From: an uncultured Verrucomicrobiae bacterium
GTDB taxonomy: Bacteria > Verrucomicrobiota > Verrucomicrobiia > Verrucomicrobiales > Akkermansiaceae
Assembly (NCBI GenBank): GCA_937957985.1
Contig: CALGOH010000179.1
Coordinates: 1-43,262 of the forward strand
Length of the DNA: 43,262 bases
Direction: 5' to 3'
Both the position numbers and the translations under genes were made by a program. This document shows, piece after piece, positions 10,240 through 17,661 of this stretch. The notes beneath the pieces are model-generated. The model was not told where the DNA came from and made no database searches. It saw only the letters and a program-made list of their open reading frames with translations. Numbering within the stretch: position 1 is the first letter of the stretch; each line of letters starts with the position of its first letter.

Positions 10240-11829
10240 ATGATCAAACGCCTCAATCGCATCCTCGGCAACGGCAAACATACGGCCAAGGAAGGCACCA
10301 CCATGATCATCAACAACTAGGCCCGCGAACGTCGCGTCGCCCTGCTGGAGGACGGACTGCTCGAGGAATACACCGTCGAGCGCGAGGGCGACGACAACAT
10401 CGTCGGCGGCATCTTCAAGGGCCGCGTGAAGAACATCGAGCCCGGACTCAAGGCGATGTTCGTCGACATCGGCATGGAGAAGAACGCCTTCCTCCACTTC
10501 TGGGACGCGATCCCCGCGGCGCTCGATTCCTCGCTCGAGGAAATCCAGCGCGGCAACAAGCCGAAGAAGAAGCAGAAGAAGATCAGCTACAAGGACATCC
10601 CGAGCATCTATCCAGTCGGCTCGGAAATCATGATCCAGGTCTCCAAGGGCCCGATCGGCACCAAGGGGCCGCGGGTCACCACCAACATCTCCCTCGCCGG
10701 CCGCTACCTGGTGCTCATGCCCTACACCGAGCAGTTCGGCATCTCGCGCAAGATCGACGACCCCCAGGAGCGCGCCCGCCTGCGCAAGATCATGCAGCGC
10801 CTCTCGGTGCCCGACGGCATGGGCATCATCATGCGCACGGTCGCCTCCGGGACCCGCGCGCGGCACTTCGTCCGCGACCTCGCCATGCTCCTCGAGCAGT
10901 GGGAGGAGGTGGAGCAGAAGCGCGACTCGAACCCCGCGCCCGTCGCCGTGTTCCGCGAGCCGGGGCTGATCGAGAGGACGGCCCGCGATTTCCTCACCGA
11001 CGAGGTCGACCAGGTCATCTGCGACGACGAGGAAACCACCGAGTTCGTCCGCGAAGTGTCCGGCAAGATCTCCCGCCGCGCCAAGCGCCGCATCCATCAC
11101 CTGCCGACCACCAAGCCCATCTTCGAGGCGCTCGACCTCCAGAAGCAGATCGACGAGGCCTTCTCCCGCCAGGTCTGGCTCAAGTGCGGCGGCTACATCG
11201 TCATCGACGAAACCGAGGCCCTCATCGCCATCGACGTCAACACCGGCCGCAACCGCGGTGCCAAGGACGTCGAGAAGATGATCCTCCAGACCAACATCGA
11301 GGCCGCCGAGGAGGTCGCCCGTCAGCTTCGACTGCGCAACATCGGCGGCCTCGTCGTGGTCGACTTCATCGACATGCGCCACCGCCGCGACCAGCAGGCC
11401 GTCTACAAGGCGATGAAGGACCGCCTCAAGCGCGACAAGGCCAAGACCCAGGTGCTCCAGATTTCCGCGATCGGCATCATGGAGATGACTCGCCAGCGCC
11501 TCAACGAGTCGCTGCTCGACACGATGTACGAGCCCTGCCCCTACTGCCAGACCCGCGGCCGGGTGAAGACGCCGATGACCATGAGCGTCGAGATCCAGCG
11601 CCGCCTCACCTCGGTGATCGCCAAGATGCGCGACAAGGGCGAGGGCGACCTGATCGTCGTCGTCAGCCCCGACGTGCTGAACCGCTTCAAGACCCTCGAC
11701 AGCAAGATCCTCGTCGAAATGGAGCGCCAGCACTCCGGCCGCCTGATCTTCCGCTCCGATCCCTCGCTCCACCGCGAGCGCTTCGCCATCATCGACGCCA
11801 AGACCGAGAAGGCGATCGAGACGGTGTAG
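10240..11829 (+). CDS. rng: Ribonuclease E/G, reading frame interrupted by an amber codon
   Basis: An RNase E/G-family endoribonuclease, which cuts single-stranded RNA in rRNA maturation and mRNA decay. Reading from the ATG at 10240 gives MIKRLNRILG..., then MIINN, an in-frame TAG at 10318-10320, then ARERRVALLEDG and a complete S1 domain (IFKGRVKNIEPG, MFVDIGMEKNAFLHF). The catalytic Asp motifs AIDVNTGR (near position 331) and VVDFIDM (near 375) and the zinc-link CPYC (near 433) are intact. The conserved family N-terminus spans the TAG, so it looks like a C-to-T change of a glutamine codon. The first in-frame GTG after it, at 10426, would cut off the front of the S1 domain. Position after mreBCD-PBP2 matches the mre-rng linkage of E. 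coli. Confidence 0.85.
10318..10320 (+). other. In-frame TAG within the rng coding region
   Basis: This TAG is in frame with 26 codons upstream (from the ATG at 10240) and 502 sense codons downstream, and no other stop interrupts the frame. TAG is an ordinary terminator here: it ends the genes at 1605-1607, 12895-12897, 13550-13552, 16678-16680, 23728-23730 and rng itself at 11827-11829, so a general reassignment is not supported. Confidence 0.85.
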
Positions 11830-11957
11830 GGCCGCTGGTCAGGGTGCCCGAGGGGCGGCTTGCCCCCCATTCGGTTCTCCCCTCGCGAATCGTCGGGTGG
11901 AGAGCTTGATGTCCGCGTCCAAGGGGCCCCGTCTCTCGTCTCGGATTTCCGCGTTCC

Positions 11958-12356
11958 TCACCACACCGCCTCCACCGGCGAGTCCTCCTGATGAAATCGC
12001 CCGTCCTTGGTCAGGACGGGCATCCCGTGCACCAGCGCGGTCGCGGCAATGATCCGATCGGCCGGGTCGCTGTGGTCCCATGGCAGGTCCGCGGACCGCA
12101 TCCAGATTGCCGAGTCCGTGGCCACAATGCGGATCGCTTCGTGCCGCCCGAGCACCCCGGGCCACCCGTCAACCGGAAGCTTTGGTTCGATCAAACCCCG
12201 CCGTTCCTTCATGCGCATCTCCCAGAATGTGACCGCCGCGACAAGAATGCCGCCACCTCCCTCTCCCAATGCCTGGTCGATCCGTTTCCGTCCGCGAAGC
12301 GGCAATCGACCGTCGCCTTCCAGCCACCAGTACAGCGCATGCGAGTCGATCACCAT
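11958..12356 (-). CDS. PIN-domain toxin, VapC type
   Basis: A 132-residue PIN-domain protein, expected to be a Mg2+-dependent ribonuclease toxin. It begins MVIDSHALYWWLEG, the usual first strand with the first catalytic Asp at residue 4. The acidic residue of the second motif is in TFWEMRMKE, and the late acids are in DPADRIIAATA and TKDGRF. The start at 12356 was chosen because it begins at the conserved first strand and is preceded by GAGGA. It overlaps the end of the antitoxin gene by seven bases, the classic arrangement for coupled translation with the antitoxin made first. Confidence 0.88.
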   Translation of the reverse strand: MVIDSHALYWWLEGDGRLPLRGRKRIDQALGEGGGGILVAAVTFWEMRMKERRGLIEPKLPVDGWPGVLGRHEAIRIVATDSAIWMRSADLPWDHSDPADRIIAATALVHGMPVLTKDGRFHQEDSPVEAVW

Positions 12357-12622
12357 TCCTCCCCATCCTCCCCCTTCAGTGCTTCCCAATCGTCCAGCCC
12401 GACCGGCTCCAGAAGCTCCTTCTCCGAGCAGTGCGTCACCCCTTTCCCCGGTCCGGCGCGGTATTCCGCGAGGATCTCCTCCACCGTCGAGGTCTTCCGG
12501 ATCGGCCGAATCTCCAGCACCTCCCGGCCCCGGTCCGTCACAATCAAGGGCTCACCCGTCCGCTCGACCTCCCGGAAATACTCGAGCATCCTCGCCTTCA
12601 GCTTTCCCTTGGAAACCGACAT
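12350..12622 (-). CDS. Antitoxin of the Phd/YefM type
   Basis: A 90-residue protein whose first half (KLKARMLEYFREVERTGEPLIVTDRGREVLEIRP) has the Phd/YefM fold pattern: a helix followed by 'GEPLIVTDRGR' strands that bind operator DNA. The C-terminal half is acidic and probably wraps the toxin. This is the usual antitoxin design, with N-terminal DNA binding and C-terminal neutralisation. It precedes the PIN toxin and overlaps it. The ATG at 12622 abuts a 13-base palindrome and lies six bases after a putative -10 box, so the mRNA may be leaderless. Pairing of a Phd-like antitoxin with a PIN toxin is common. Confidence 0.85.
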   Translation of the reverse strand: MSVSKGKLKARMLEYFREVERTGEPLIVTDRGREVLEIRPIRKTSTVEEILAEYRAGPGKGVTHCSEKELLEPVGLDDWEALKGEDGEEW

Positions 12623-12657
12623 GCATGAATCATGCCTGTGGTCACGACCATGGTCAA
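12623..12657 (-). promoter_or_regulatory. Promoter and palindromic operators of the toxin-antitoxin pair
   Basis: On the minus strand, TTGACC (12652-12657) and CATGAT (12629-12634) are separated by exactly 17 bases and end six bases before the antitoxin ATG. Two palindromes overlap them: GACCATGGTC at 12646-12655 covers part of the -35 box, and GCATGA-A-TCATGC at 12623-12635 covers the -10 box. This layout fits autorepression by the antitoxin or the toxin-antitoxin complex. Confidence 0.6.
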
Positions 12658-12894
12658 GTAGGAGATGATTTCCCCTTCGGATGGTTCGCTGAAGGGCCAA
12701 AGACCAAACGGCAAGTCGCCCGGTGTAGGTGCTTGGAAGGGTGTCATTCAAGTTGATCTCCGGTGGAACAAACCGACGGGATGAATGCGCAACCGCTGCA
12801 GCCTTCCGGTCGCACCAGGCCCCCGGGCGGAAGTTGCGGGAAGTCCCGCTTCGACTGCCAGATGGATCGTCCGTTCTGGCAGCGCGTTCCTCGG

Positions 12895-13290
12895 CTAGTC
12901 CCGGGTGTGTCCCGCATCGCGCCTGGCCTGCGCCTTGCGAACGACCTCGGCCTGGCGACAATCGTAGCAATGCTTCGGTCGCTTGTGGGGAGAGGCGTGG
13001 ACGACTTCAAAGTATTGAAGCTGCGACTGCGCCGTCCAGCGCTCCGTCCGGCCGCATGCGGCGCACTGGAAGTCGATGTCCTCGTAGTAAACTTCCGGGC
13101 TCCAGGTTCCGGCCTTGGTCGAGCAGTCGGGATCGACGGGAATGGCTCTCGTCGGGATCTCCTCAGCCGTCGAGATCAGCCCCCTATCGATCAGCTTCCG
13201 AATCCTCCCGCTGCGATCCCACATCGGCAGCCCGCCCTCGGTCTTTTCGGGATCGAGTTTCCGGGGTTCGTCTCGTCCACTCCGGGCCAT
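12895..13290 (-). CDS. Small zinc-ribbon domain protein
   Basis: A 131-residue protein with a C-terminal treble-clef or ribbon-like domain: Cys76-x2-Cys79 (CAACGRTERW) and Cys108-x2-Cys111 (CYDCRQ), 28 residues apart. The shape, CxxC followed by an aromatic 'YFE' and a 'RPKHCYDCR' ending, matches the 'probable zinc-ribbon' family that ends in KRCxxCR. The N-terminal half is charged and unremarkable. Its role is unknown; such ribbons often bind nucleic acid or protein partners. The ATG at 13290 is preferred over upstream starts because the upstream sequence (RYRSPVPLTSL...) looks non-coding. Ends in TAG. Confidence 0.7.
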   Translation of the reverse strand: MARSGRDEPRKLDPEKTEGGLPMWDRSGRIRKLIDRGLISTAEEIPTRAIPVDPDCSTKAGTWSPEVYYEDIDFQCAACGRTERWTAQSQLQYFEVVHASPHKRPKHCYDCRQAEVVRKAQARRDAGHTRD

Positions 13291-13549
13291 TTTGTTAGAA
13301 CTTCGTGGGTGTCGAACAGATGTTAGGATGAGCGAGGTAAGCGGGACGGGCGACCGGTAGCGTCGGTACATTCCTGCGGGATGCCCAGTCCTTGGCCGGG
13401 TCAGTCTCCCGTCATGTTAGCCACACCCAGCTAGTGCCAGCGCGAAAACAAAACTCAGGGGGAGGCGCATGATTCCACCGCTAACGGTGACGTTATCCCC
13501 AAGGATATCAGGGTATTTCGGGATATCCAACTGCCGAGTTGATTGAAAC
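13291..13549. other. Gene-free stretch between zinc-ribbon gene and pyrC
   Basis: This region of 259 bases lies upstream of the zinc-ribbon gene and downstream of pyrC. It contains small inverted repeats (CACCG-TTAG-CGGTG near 13480 on the minus strand, and GGATATC/GATATCC arms near 13502-13527) but no T-run, so I do not call a terminator. No open frame of interest was seen. Confidence 0.4.
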
Positions 13550-14836
13550 CTACCGCTCCAGCAGCACCTCGCCGTTCCTGACGACGAGGTCGATGCGGCC
13601 CTTGAGGGTCTGGTCGAGGAAGGGGGTGTTGCGGGACTTGGAGCGCATGAAGTCGGTGGTGAAGGTGGATTCCTCCTCCTCGTCGAAGAGCAGGAACTCG
13701 GCGGCGCCCCCCTCCTCCACCGGCACCGGGTCGAGGCCCATCATGCGGCGGGGTTCGGCGGAATAGCGCTTGACCACGAGGTCCCAGCCGAAGACTCCGC
13801 GTGAAATGAAGCGGTCGTGGAGCGAGACGACCGCCGTTTCGAGGCCGGTGATCCCGTTGGGCGCGACGGTGAAATCCTGCGCCTTCTCGAATGGCGTGTG
13901 TGGCGCGTGGTCGGTGGCGATGAGGTCGAAAACGCCATCCCTCAGGCCCTCGAGCAGTCCCGCGGTGTCGTCGGCGGTGCGCAGCGGCGGGTTCATCTTG
14001 TAGTGGGTGTCGTAGTCGCCGATGTCCTCGTCGGTGAACATGAGGTGGTGCGGCGCGACCTCGGCGGTGACCTTCACGTCGCCGCGCGACTTCCACCAGC
14101 GGATGGTTTCCATGCCGAGGCGGGTCGAGACGTGCTGGATGTGGATGTGCGCACCGGTGGCGTGGGCCAGGCGGATGTCGCGGTCGATGATGATCTCCTC
14201 GGCGCAGGGCGGACTGCCCTTGATGCCGAGCCGGTAGGCCATCGGGCCGTCGTGCAGGGCGCGCGGCCCGGCAAGCTGCGGCACCTCGCAATGGCTGGCA
14301 AAGAACATGCCGAACTCGCAGGCGTACTGCATCGCGCGGTAGAGCACGGCGGGATCGCCGGTGGTGTCGCCGTCGTCGGTGAGCATGCGCACGCCGAGGT
14401 TGCGCAGCGATTCGATCGCGGCGAGTTCCCGGCCCTCGCGGCCACGGGTCACGCAGCCGGAGGTGAGGATGGGGATCCGCGACACCGCCGCGGCCTTGTC
14501 GAGGACCATCTTCACGGTGGCCCCGGAGTCGAGGGACGGCGTGGTGTTGGGCATCATCACCACCCCGGTGACGCCGCCGTTGATCGCCGCTTCCGAGCCG
14601 CTGGCAATATCCTCCTTCGCCTCGCCTCCCGGTTCGCGGAAATGCACGTGGGCGTCGAACATCGCGGGCATCAGCAGGCGTCCGCGACCGTCGATCACCC
14701 GGACACCGTCGGGTGCTTTCAGGCCGGAAGCGACCGATCGGTAGCGTCCTTCCCCGATCAGGACATCCGCGGTGGTGGGTTCCGGTGAGTCTTCCGCGAC
14801 GACGCGCACGTTCTGGATCAACAGCGGCTGGGGCAC
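13550..14836 (-). CDS. pyrC: Dihydroorotase (class I)
   Basis: A 428-residue amidohydrolase that closes carbamoyl-aspartate to dihydroorotate, step three of pyrimidine synthesis. The metal-binding HVH lies at residues 63-65 in FDAHVHFREPGG, and then come VVMMPNTTP, LTDDGDTTGD (the position of the bridging Asp in class I enzymes), FASHCE, HIQHVST and ATDHAPHT. All active-site histidines and aspartates expected for class I are visible, so it is probably catalytically active rather than a PyrC-like pseudo-enzyme. The start is a GTG at 14836, giving VPQPLLIQNVRVV; no ATG fits, because upstream codons run into the divergent gene's leader. Ends in TAG. It stands alone on its strand, with no aspartate transcarbamylase gene nearby. 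Confidence 0.92.
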   Translation of the reverse strand: MPQPLLIQNVRVVAEDSPEPTTADVLIGEGRYRSVASGLKAPDGVRVIDGRGRLLMPAMFDAHVHFREPGGEAKEDIASGSEAAINGGVTGVVMMPNTTPSLDSGATVKMVLDKAAAVSRIPILTSGCVTRGREGRELAAIESLRNLGVRMLTDDGDTTGDPAVLYRAMQYACEFGMFFASHCEVPQLAGPRALHDGPMAYRLGIKGSPPCAEEIIIDRDIRLAHATGAHIHIQHVSTRLGMETIRWWKSRGDVKVTAEVAPHHLMFTDEDIGDYDTHYKMNPPLRTADDTAGLLEGLRDGVFDLIATDHAPHTPFEKAQDFTVAPNGITGLETAVVSLHDRFISRGVFGWDLVVKRYSAEPRRMMGLDPVPVEEGGAAEFLLFDEEEESTFTTDFMRSKSRNTPFLDQTLKGRIDLVVRNGEVLLER

Positions 14837-14914
14837 GGGCCCTTGATGCCAGCGAACGGCTGCCGGGAAAAGCCCGGACTTGCGCGGAGGACGGCATCCG
14901 CCAGCATCCCGGAC

Positions 14915-15976
14915 GTGCGTCTCGTCCCCTTGATCCTGATCCTCGCCGCCGGCTGGCTGCGAGGTCACCAGATCGACGAGATTTCCCTCTCCCTGGAAAC
15001 CGACGGGCGGGAGTGGCGCGCCACCGTGCTCCTCGACGCGGCCTACATGCTGCCGGAGTATAGAGGGGATGCCGAGATCGCGCCCTTCGACCTCGCCTGG
15101 CTGCGGACCCGGAGCCCGGAGGAGTGGCGGAGGATCCGCGATGAAAGCCGGCGGTTCCTGGAGGAGTCGCTGGCCATCGGCGACGGCGCCCGGGAGATCC
15201 GGTTTCCCGACTTCGAGTCCGAGCCGCCGCGATTCGTCGAGAGCGGGATTGCCGAAAGCCTGCCGGAGATCGAGGCCGTCCTGACCGGCGACATCGCGGG
15301 CCGGGAACTCGCGATGCGCTGGCAGGAGCGCTTCGGGGTGGTCCTGCTGATCGACTACAAGGGCGGGGTTTTTCCGCTGGTGAGCGGCGAGTCCACCACG
15401 CTCACCGTCGAGGGACCGCCGCCGCGCGGATTTCCCCGCTGGGTGGTGCTGGGCTTCCGGCACATCCTGCCCGGAGGGCTCGACCACATCCTGTTCGTGC
15501 TCGGGATTTTCCTGCTGATGCCGCGCTGGAAACCGCTTCTCTACCAGAGCCTCACCTTCACCCTCGCCCACTCGCTCACGCTCGCCGCGGCGGCGCTCGG
15601 TTGGGTGACGCTGCCCGCGCGGTGGGTCGAGACCGCCATCGCGCTGAGCATCGCCTGGATCGCGATTGAGAACCTCTGGGCCGGCAAGGTCGGGCCGAGG
15701 CGCTACGCGATGATCGCCGGCTTCGGCCTGGTACACGGACTCGGCTTCGCCCGCATGCTGGCCGAGGCGCTGCCGAAAGACGGGCCGCTGCTCGGACCCC
15801 TGGTCGGCTTCAATCTCGGCGTTGAAGTCGGTCAGATCGCCGTGCTCGCCGGCGCCTTTGCGGTGAGCGGATGGTGGAAGGAGGAACACTTCACCAAACT
15901 CCGCATTGCCGGCTCGGTCGCGATCGCGCTGGTCGGCATCGCGTGGGCGGTCGAGCGCGCCTTTCCGGGCGGGTGA
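14915..15976 (+). CDS. HupE/UreJ-like membrane protein
   Basis: A 353-residue inner-membrane protein. From the GTG at 14915 it begins with a signal peptide or anchor (RLVPLILILAAGWL). An extracytoplasmic domain of about 160 residues follows, and then a HupE/UreJ-2-type membrane domain: GFRHILPGGLDHILFVLG, TFTLAHSLTLA, VETAIALSIAWIAIEN, FGLVHGLGFA, FNLGVEVGQ. The conserved His-rich membrane motifs suggest a metal (nickel/cobalt-like) permease, but no hydrogenase or urease gene is near, so the substrate is unknown. An in-frame ATG at 14843 would add 24 residues without hydrophobic character; I prefer 14915 because the signal sequence starts there. Divergent from pyrC with 78 bases between starts. 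Confidence 0.82.
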   Translation: MRLVPLILILAAGWLRGHQIDEISLSLETDGREWRATVLLDAAYMLPEYRGDAEIAPFDLAWLRTRSPEEWRRIRDESRRFLEESLAIGDGAREIRFPDFESEPPRFVESGIAESLPEIEAVLTGDIAGRELAMRWQERFGVVLLIDYKGGVFPLVSGESTTLTVEGPPPRGFPRWVVLGFRHILPGGLDHILFVLGIFLLMPRWKPLLYQSLTFTLAHSLTLAAAALGWVTLPARWVETAIALSIAWIAIENLWAGKVGPRRYAMIAGFGLVHGLGFARMLAEALPKDGPLLGPLVGFNLGVEVGQIAVLAGAFAVSGWWKEEHFTKLRIAGSVAIALVGIAWAVERAFPGG

Positions 15977-15990
15977 GTTGTGGTTGCGGG

Positions 15991-16665
15991 TCAGGCCGTG
16001 GCCGGCTCGACCGTGCGGATCGCACCGTCCTTGATGACCAACTGCCGGTCCCCGAGCCTCGCGAGGTTCGGGTCGTGCGTCACCACCACCAGGGTCGATC
16101 CGCCCTCGCCGGCCAAGCCGAGCAGCAGGTCCATCACGTCGCTGCTGTTGCGCGAGTCGAGGTTGCCGGTCGGCTCGTCGGCGAAAAGAACCTTGGGCCG
16201 GTTGGCGACGGCGCGGGCGATGGCGACGCGCTGCTGTTCGCCGCCGGAGAGTTCGGCTGGAAGGTGCTCGGCCCGCTCGGCAAGGCCGACCCGCCCGAGG
16301 GCGGCGAGCGCCTGCTCGCGGGTGTCGGCACCGCCGATCGCGCCGGGGACCATGACGTTCTCGAGCGCGGTGAGTTCGGGCAGCAGCAGGAAGTTCTGGA
16401 AGATGTAGCCGATGTTGCGGTTGCGGAAGGACGACTGCCGGCGCGGGCTGAGCGAGTAGAGATCCGTCTCGTCGATGCCTACCGAGCCTTCCTGCGGCCG
16501 CTCCAGTCCGGCCAGGGTGTAGAGCAGCGTGGTCTTGCCGGCGCCGCTGGGTCCGCAGAGGAACACCCTTTCCCCGGCCTCGATCGAGAGGTCGATGCCG
16601 TGCAGCACCTCGATCGACTTCTTGCCGATCCGGTAGCTTCGGTGGAGGTTTCGCGCTTCGATCAT
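15991..16665 (-). CDS. ABC transporter ATP-binding protein, LolD/MacB type
   Basis: A 224-residue stand-alone ABC ATPase. Walker A GPSGAGKTT at about residues 38-46, the Q-loop in IFQNFLLLPELTALENV, the signature LSGGEQQR near 140, Walker B VLFADEPTGNLD and the H-loop THD are all intact. The 'FQNFLLLPELTALENV' and 'DEPTGNLDS' sequences are typical of the LolD/MacB/FtsE subfamily, which powers lipoprotein release or periplasmic mechanotransmission through FtsX-fold permeases. No such permease is encoded in the window. It lies 12 bases after the ATP-grasp gene on the same strand, probably in one operon with it. Its convergent neighbour is the HupE-like gene. Confidence 0.9.
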   Translation of the reverse strand: MIEARNLHRSYRIGKKSIEVLHGIDLSIEAGERVFLCGPSGAGKTTLLYTLAGLERPQEGSVGIDETDLYSLSPRRQSSFRNRNIGYIFQNFLLLPELTALENVMVPGAIGGADTREQALAALGRVGLAERAEHLPAELSGGEQQRVAIARAVANRPKVLFADEPTGNLDSRNSSDVMDLLLGLAGEGGSTLVVVTHDPNLARLGDRQLVIKDGAIRTVEPATA

Positions 16666-16677
16666 GGCGGGGGCACA

Positions 16678-17661
16678 CTAGGCGCCCACGATCCGCGCGG
16701 CGAAGGTATTTCGCGAAAAGGCGATCTTGTCGCGCAGTTCCTCGTCCGGGAACTTCTTCGCCCGTTCGTCGGTGGGCCTCAGCCGCTTGAGCAGGCCGAC
16801 CCCGTTGGCGAGCTGGATGGCGAGCCCCGGGCGGGCGTTCACCTCGATCATCATCGGGCCCCGGTCCTCGTCGATCATCATGTCGACCCCGAGATACCCG
16901 AGCCCCGTCATCTCCTGGCAGGTCACGGCGATATCGAGGATGCGGTCCCATTCCGGCAGTTGCACGCCGATGAGCGGCACCTTGAGGTCGGGATGGGTGG
17001 TCACGGCGCGGCCGTGGTGGATGGCGTGGATCGTCCGCCCGGTGGCGATGTCGACCCCGATCCCCAGGGCCCCCTGGTGGAGGTTCGAGCGGCCGTCGGA
17101 CTCGCGGGTCGAGGCGCGCAGCATGGCCATCACCGGGTAGCCGCGGAAGATGACCACGCGGACGTCCGGCGCGCCCTGGAAGCTGAGTTCGGTCATCACC
17201 CGGGCGGGTTTCACGCGGTACTCGATCAGCGCGACGTCACGCTTGCCTCCGAGGCTGAACAGGCCGGCGAGGATGTTCTGCAGGTGGAAGCGCACGCCAT
17301 CGAGCGAGATCACCGATCCGCTCGGTTTCACGAAACGATCGTCGTCCTTTCCGGAAACCACGAGAATCCCCTTCCCTCCCGACCCGCGGGCGGGCTTGAT
17401 CACGAACGAATCGTGATCCCCCAGCATGCGGTCGAGCCGGCGGATCTCCTTCGGGCTGCGGACGATGCCGTAGGTGTCGGGCACGGCGATTCCGCGCTGT
17501 TCCGCCAGGGCCTTGGCACGGATCTTGTTGTCGACCAGGTCGTAGAGGCGGCGGGGGTTGTTGGGGAGGATGAAGCGGGCGTTGCGCATGTTGATGCCGA
17601 CCACCCCCATCGCCTCCAGTTCGCCGGGCGTGCGGAACCAGCGGTGCCACCAGCGCCTCAT
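16678..17661 (-). CDS. RimK-like ATP-grasp ligase (alpha-L-glutamate ligase-related)
   Basis: A 327-residue ATP-grasp protein related to RimK-type glutamate ligases, which join an acyl-phosphate to an amine. Visible landmarks are the N-terminal NMRNARFILPNNPRRLYDLVDNK, the substrate/ATP lobe SFVIKPARGSGGKGI with its lysine and glycine-rich loop, and the late metal-binding MIEVNARPGLAIQ motif (Glu and Asn coordinating Mg2+). It is cytoplasmic, with no signal sequence. Its ATG overlaps the stop of the 7TM protein gene by four bases. The combination with the 7TM protein and the retropepsin is a recurrent gene neighbourhood predicted to make or modify peptide-like adducts; the real substrate is not known. 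Ends in TAG. Confidence 0.85.
   Translation of the reverse strand: MRRWWHRWFRTPGELEAMGVVGINMRNARFILPNNPRRLYDLVDNKIRAKALAEQRGIAVPDTYGIVRSPKEIRRLDRMLGDHDSFVIKPARGSGGKGILVVSGKDDDRFVKPSGSVISLDGVRFHLQNILAGLFSLGGKRDVALIEYRVKPARVMTELSFQGAPDVRVVIFRGYPVMAMLRASTRESDGRSNLHQGALGIGVDIATGRTIHAIHHGRAVTTHPDLKVPLIGVQLPEWDRILDIAVTCQEMTGLGYLGVDMMIDEDRGPMMIEVNARPGLAIQLANGVGLLKRLRPTDERAKKFPDEELRDKIAFSRNTFAARIVGA

Noticed and set aside
8687..10243. Long open frame overlapping mrdA in another frame (+)
   Set aside because: It is rich in Arg/Pro/Gly from GC-rich third-position bias, lacks any domain and lies inside a gene with all PBP2 motifs.
10318..10320. TAG read as an amino acid through a general amber recoding
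   Set aside because: At least six genes here, including rng itself, end with TAG, so general recoding would give extended proteins.
11830..11957. Terminator after rng (ggggcggcttgcccc)
   Set aside because: A short stem is present but no T-run follows it.
14843..14914. Upstream ATG start for the HupE-like gene
   Set aside because: The added 24 residues are polar and precede a good signal sequence; the GTG at 14915 fits better, though this is not certain.
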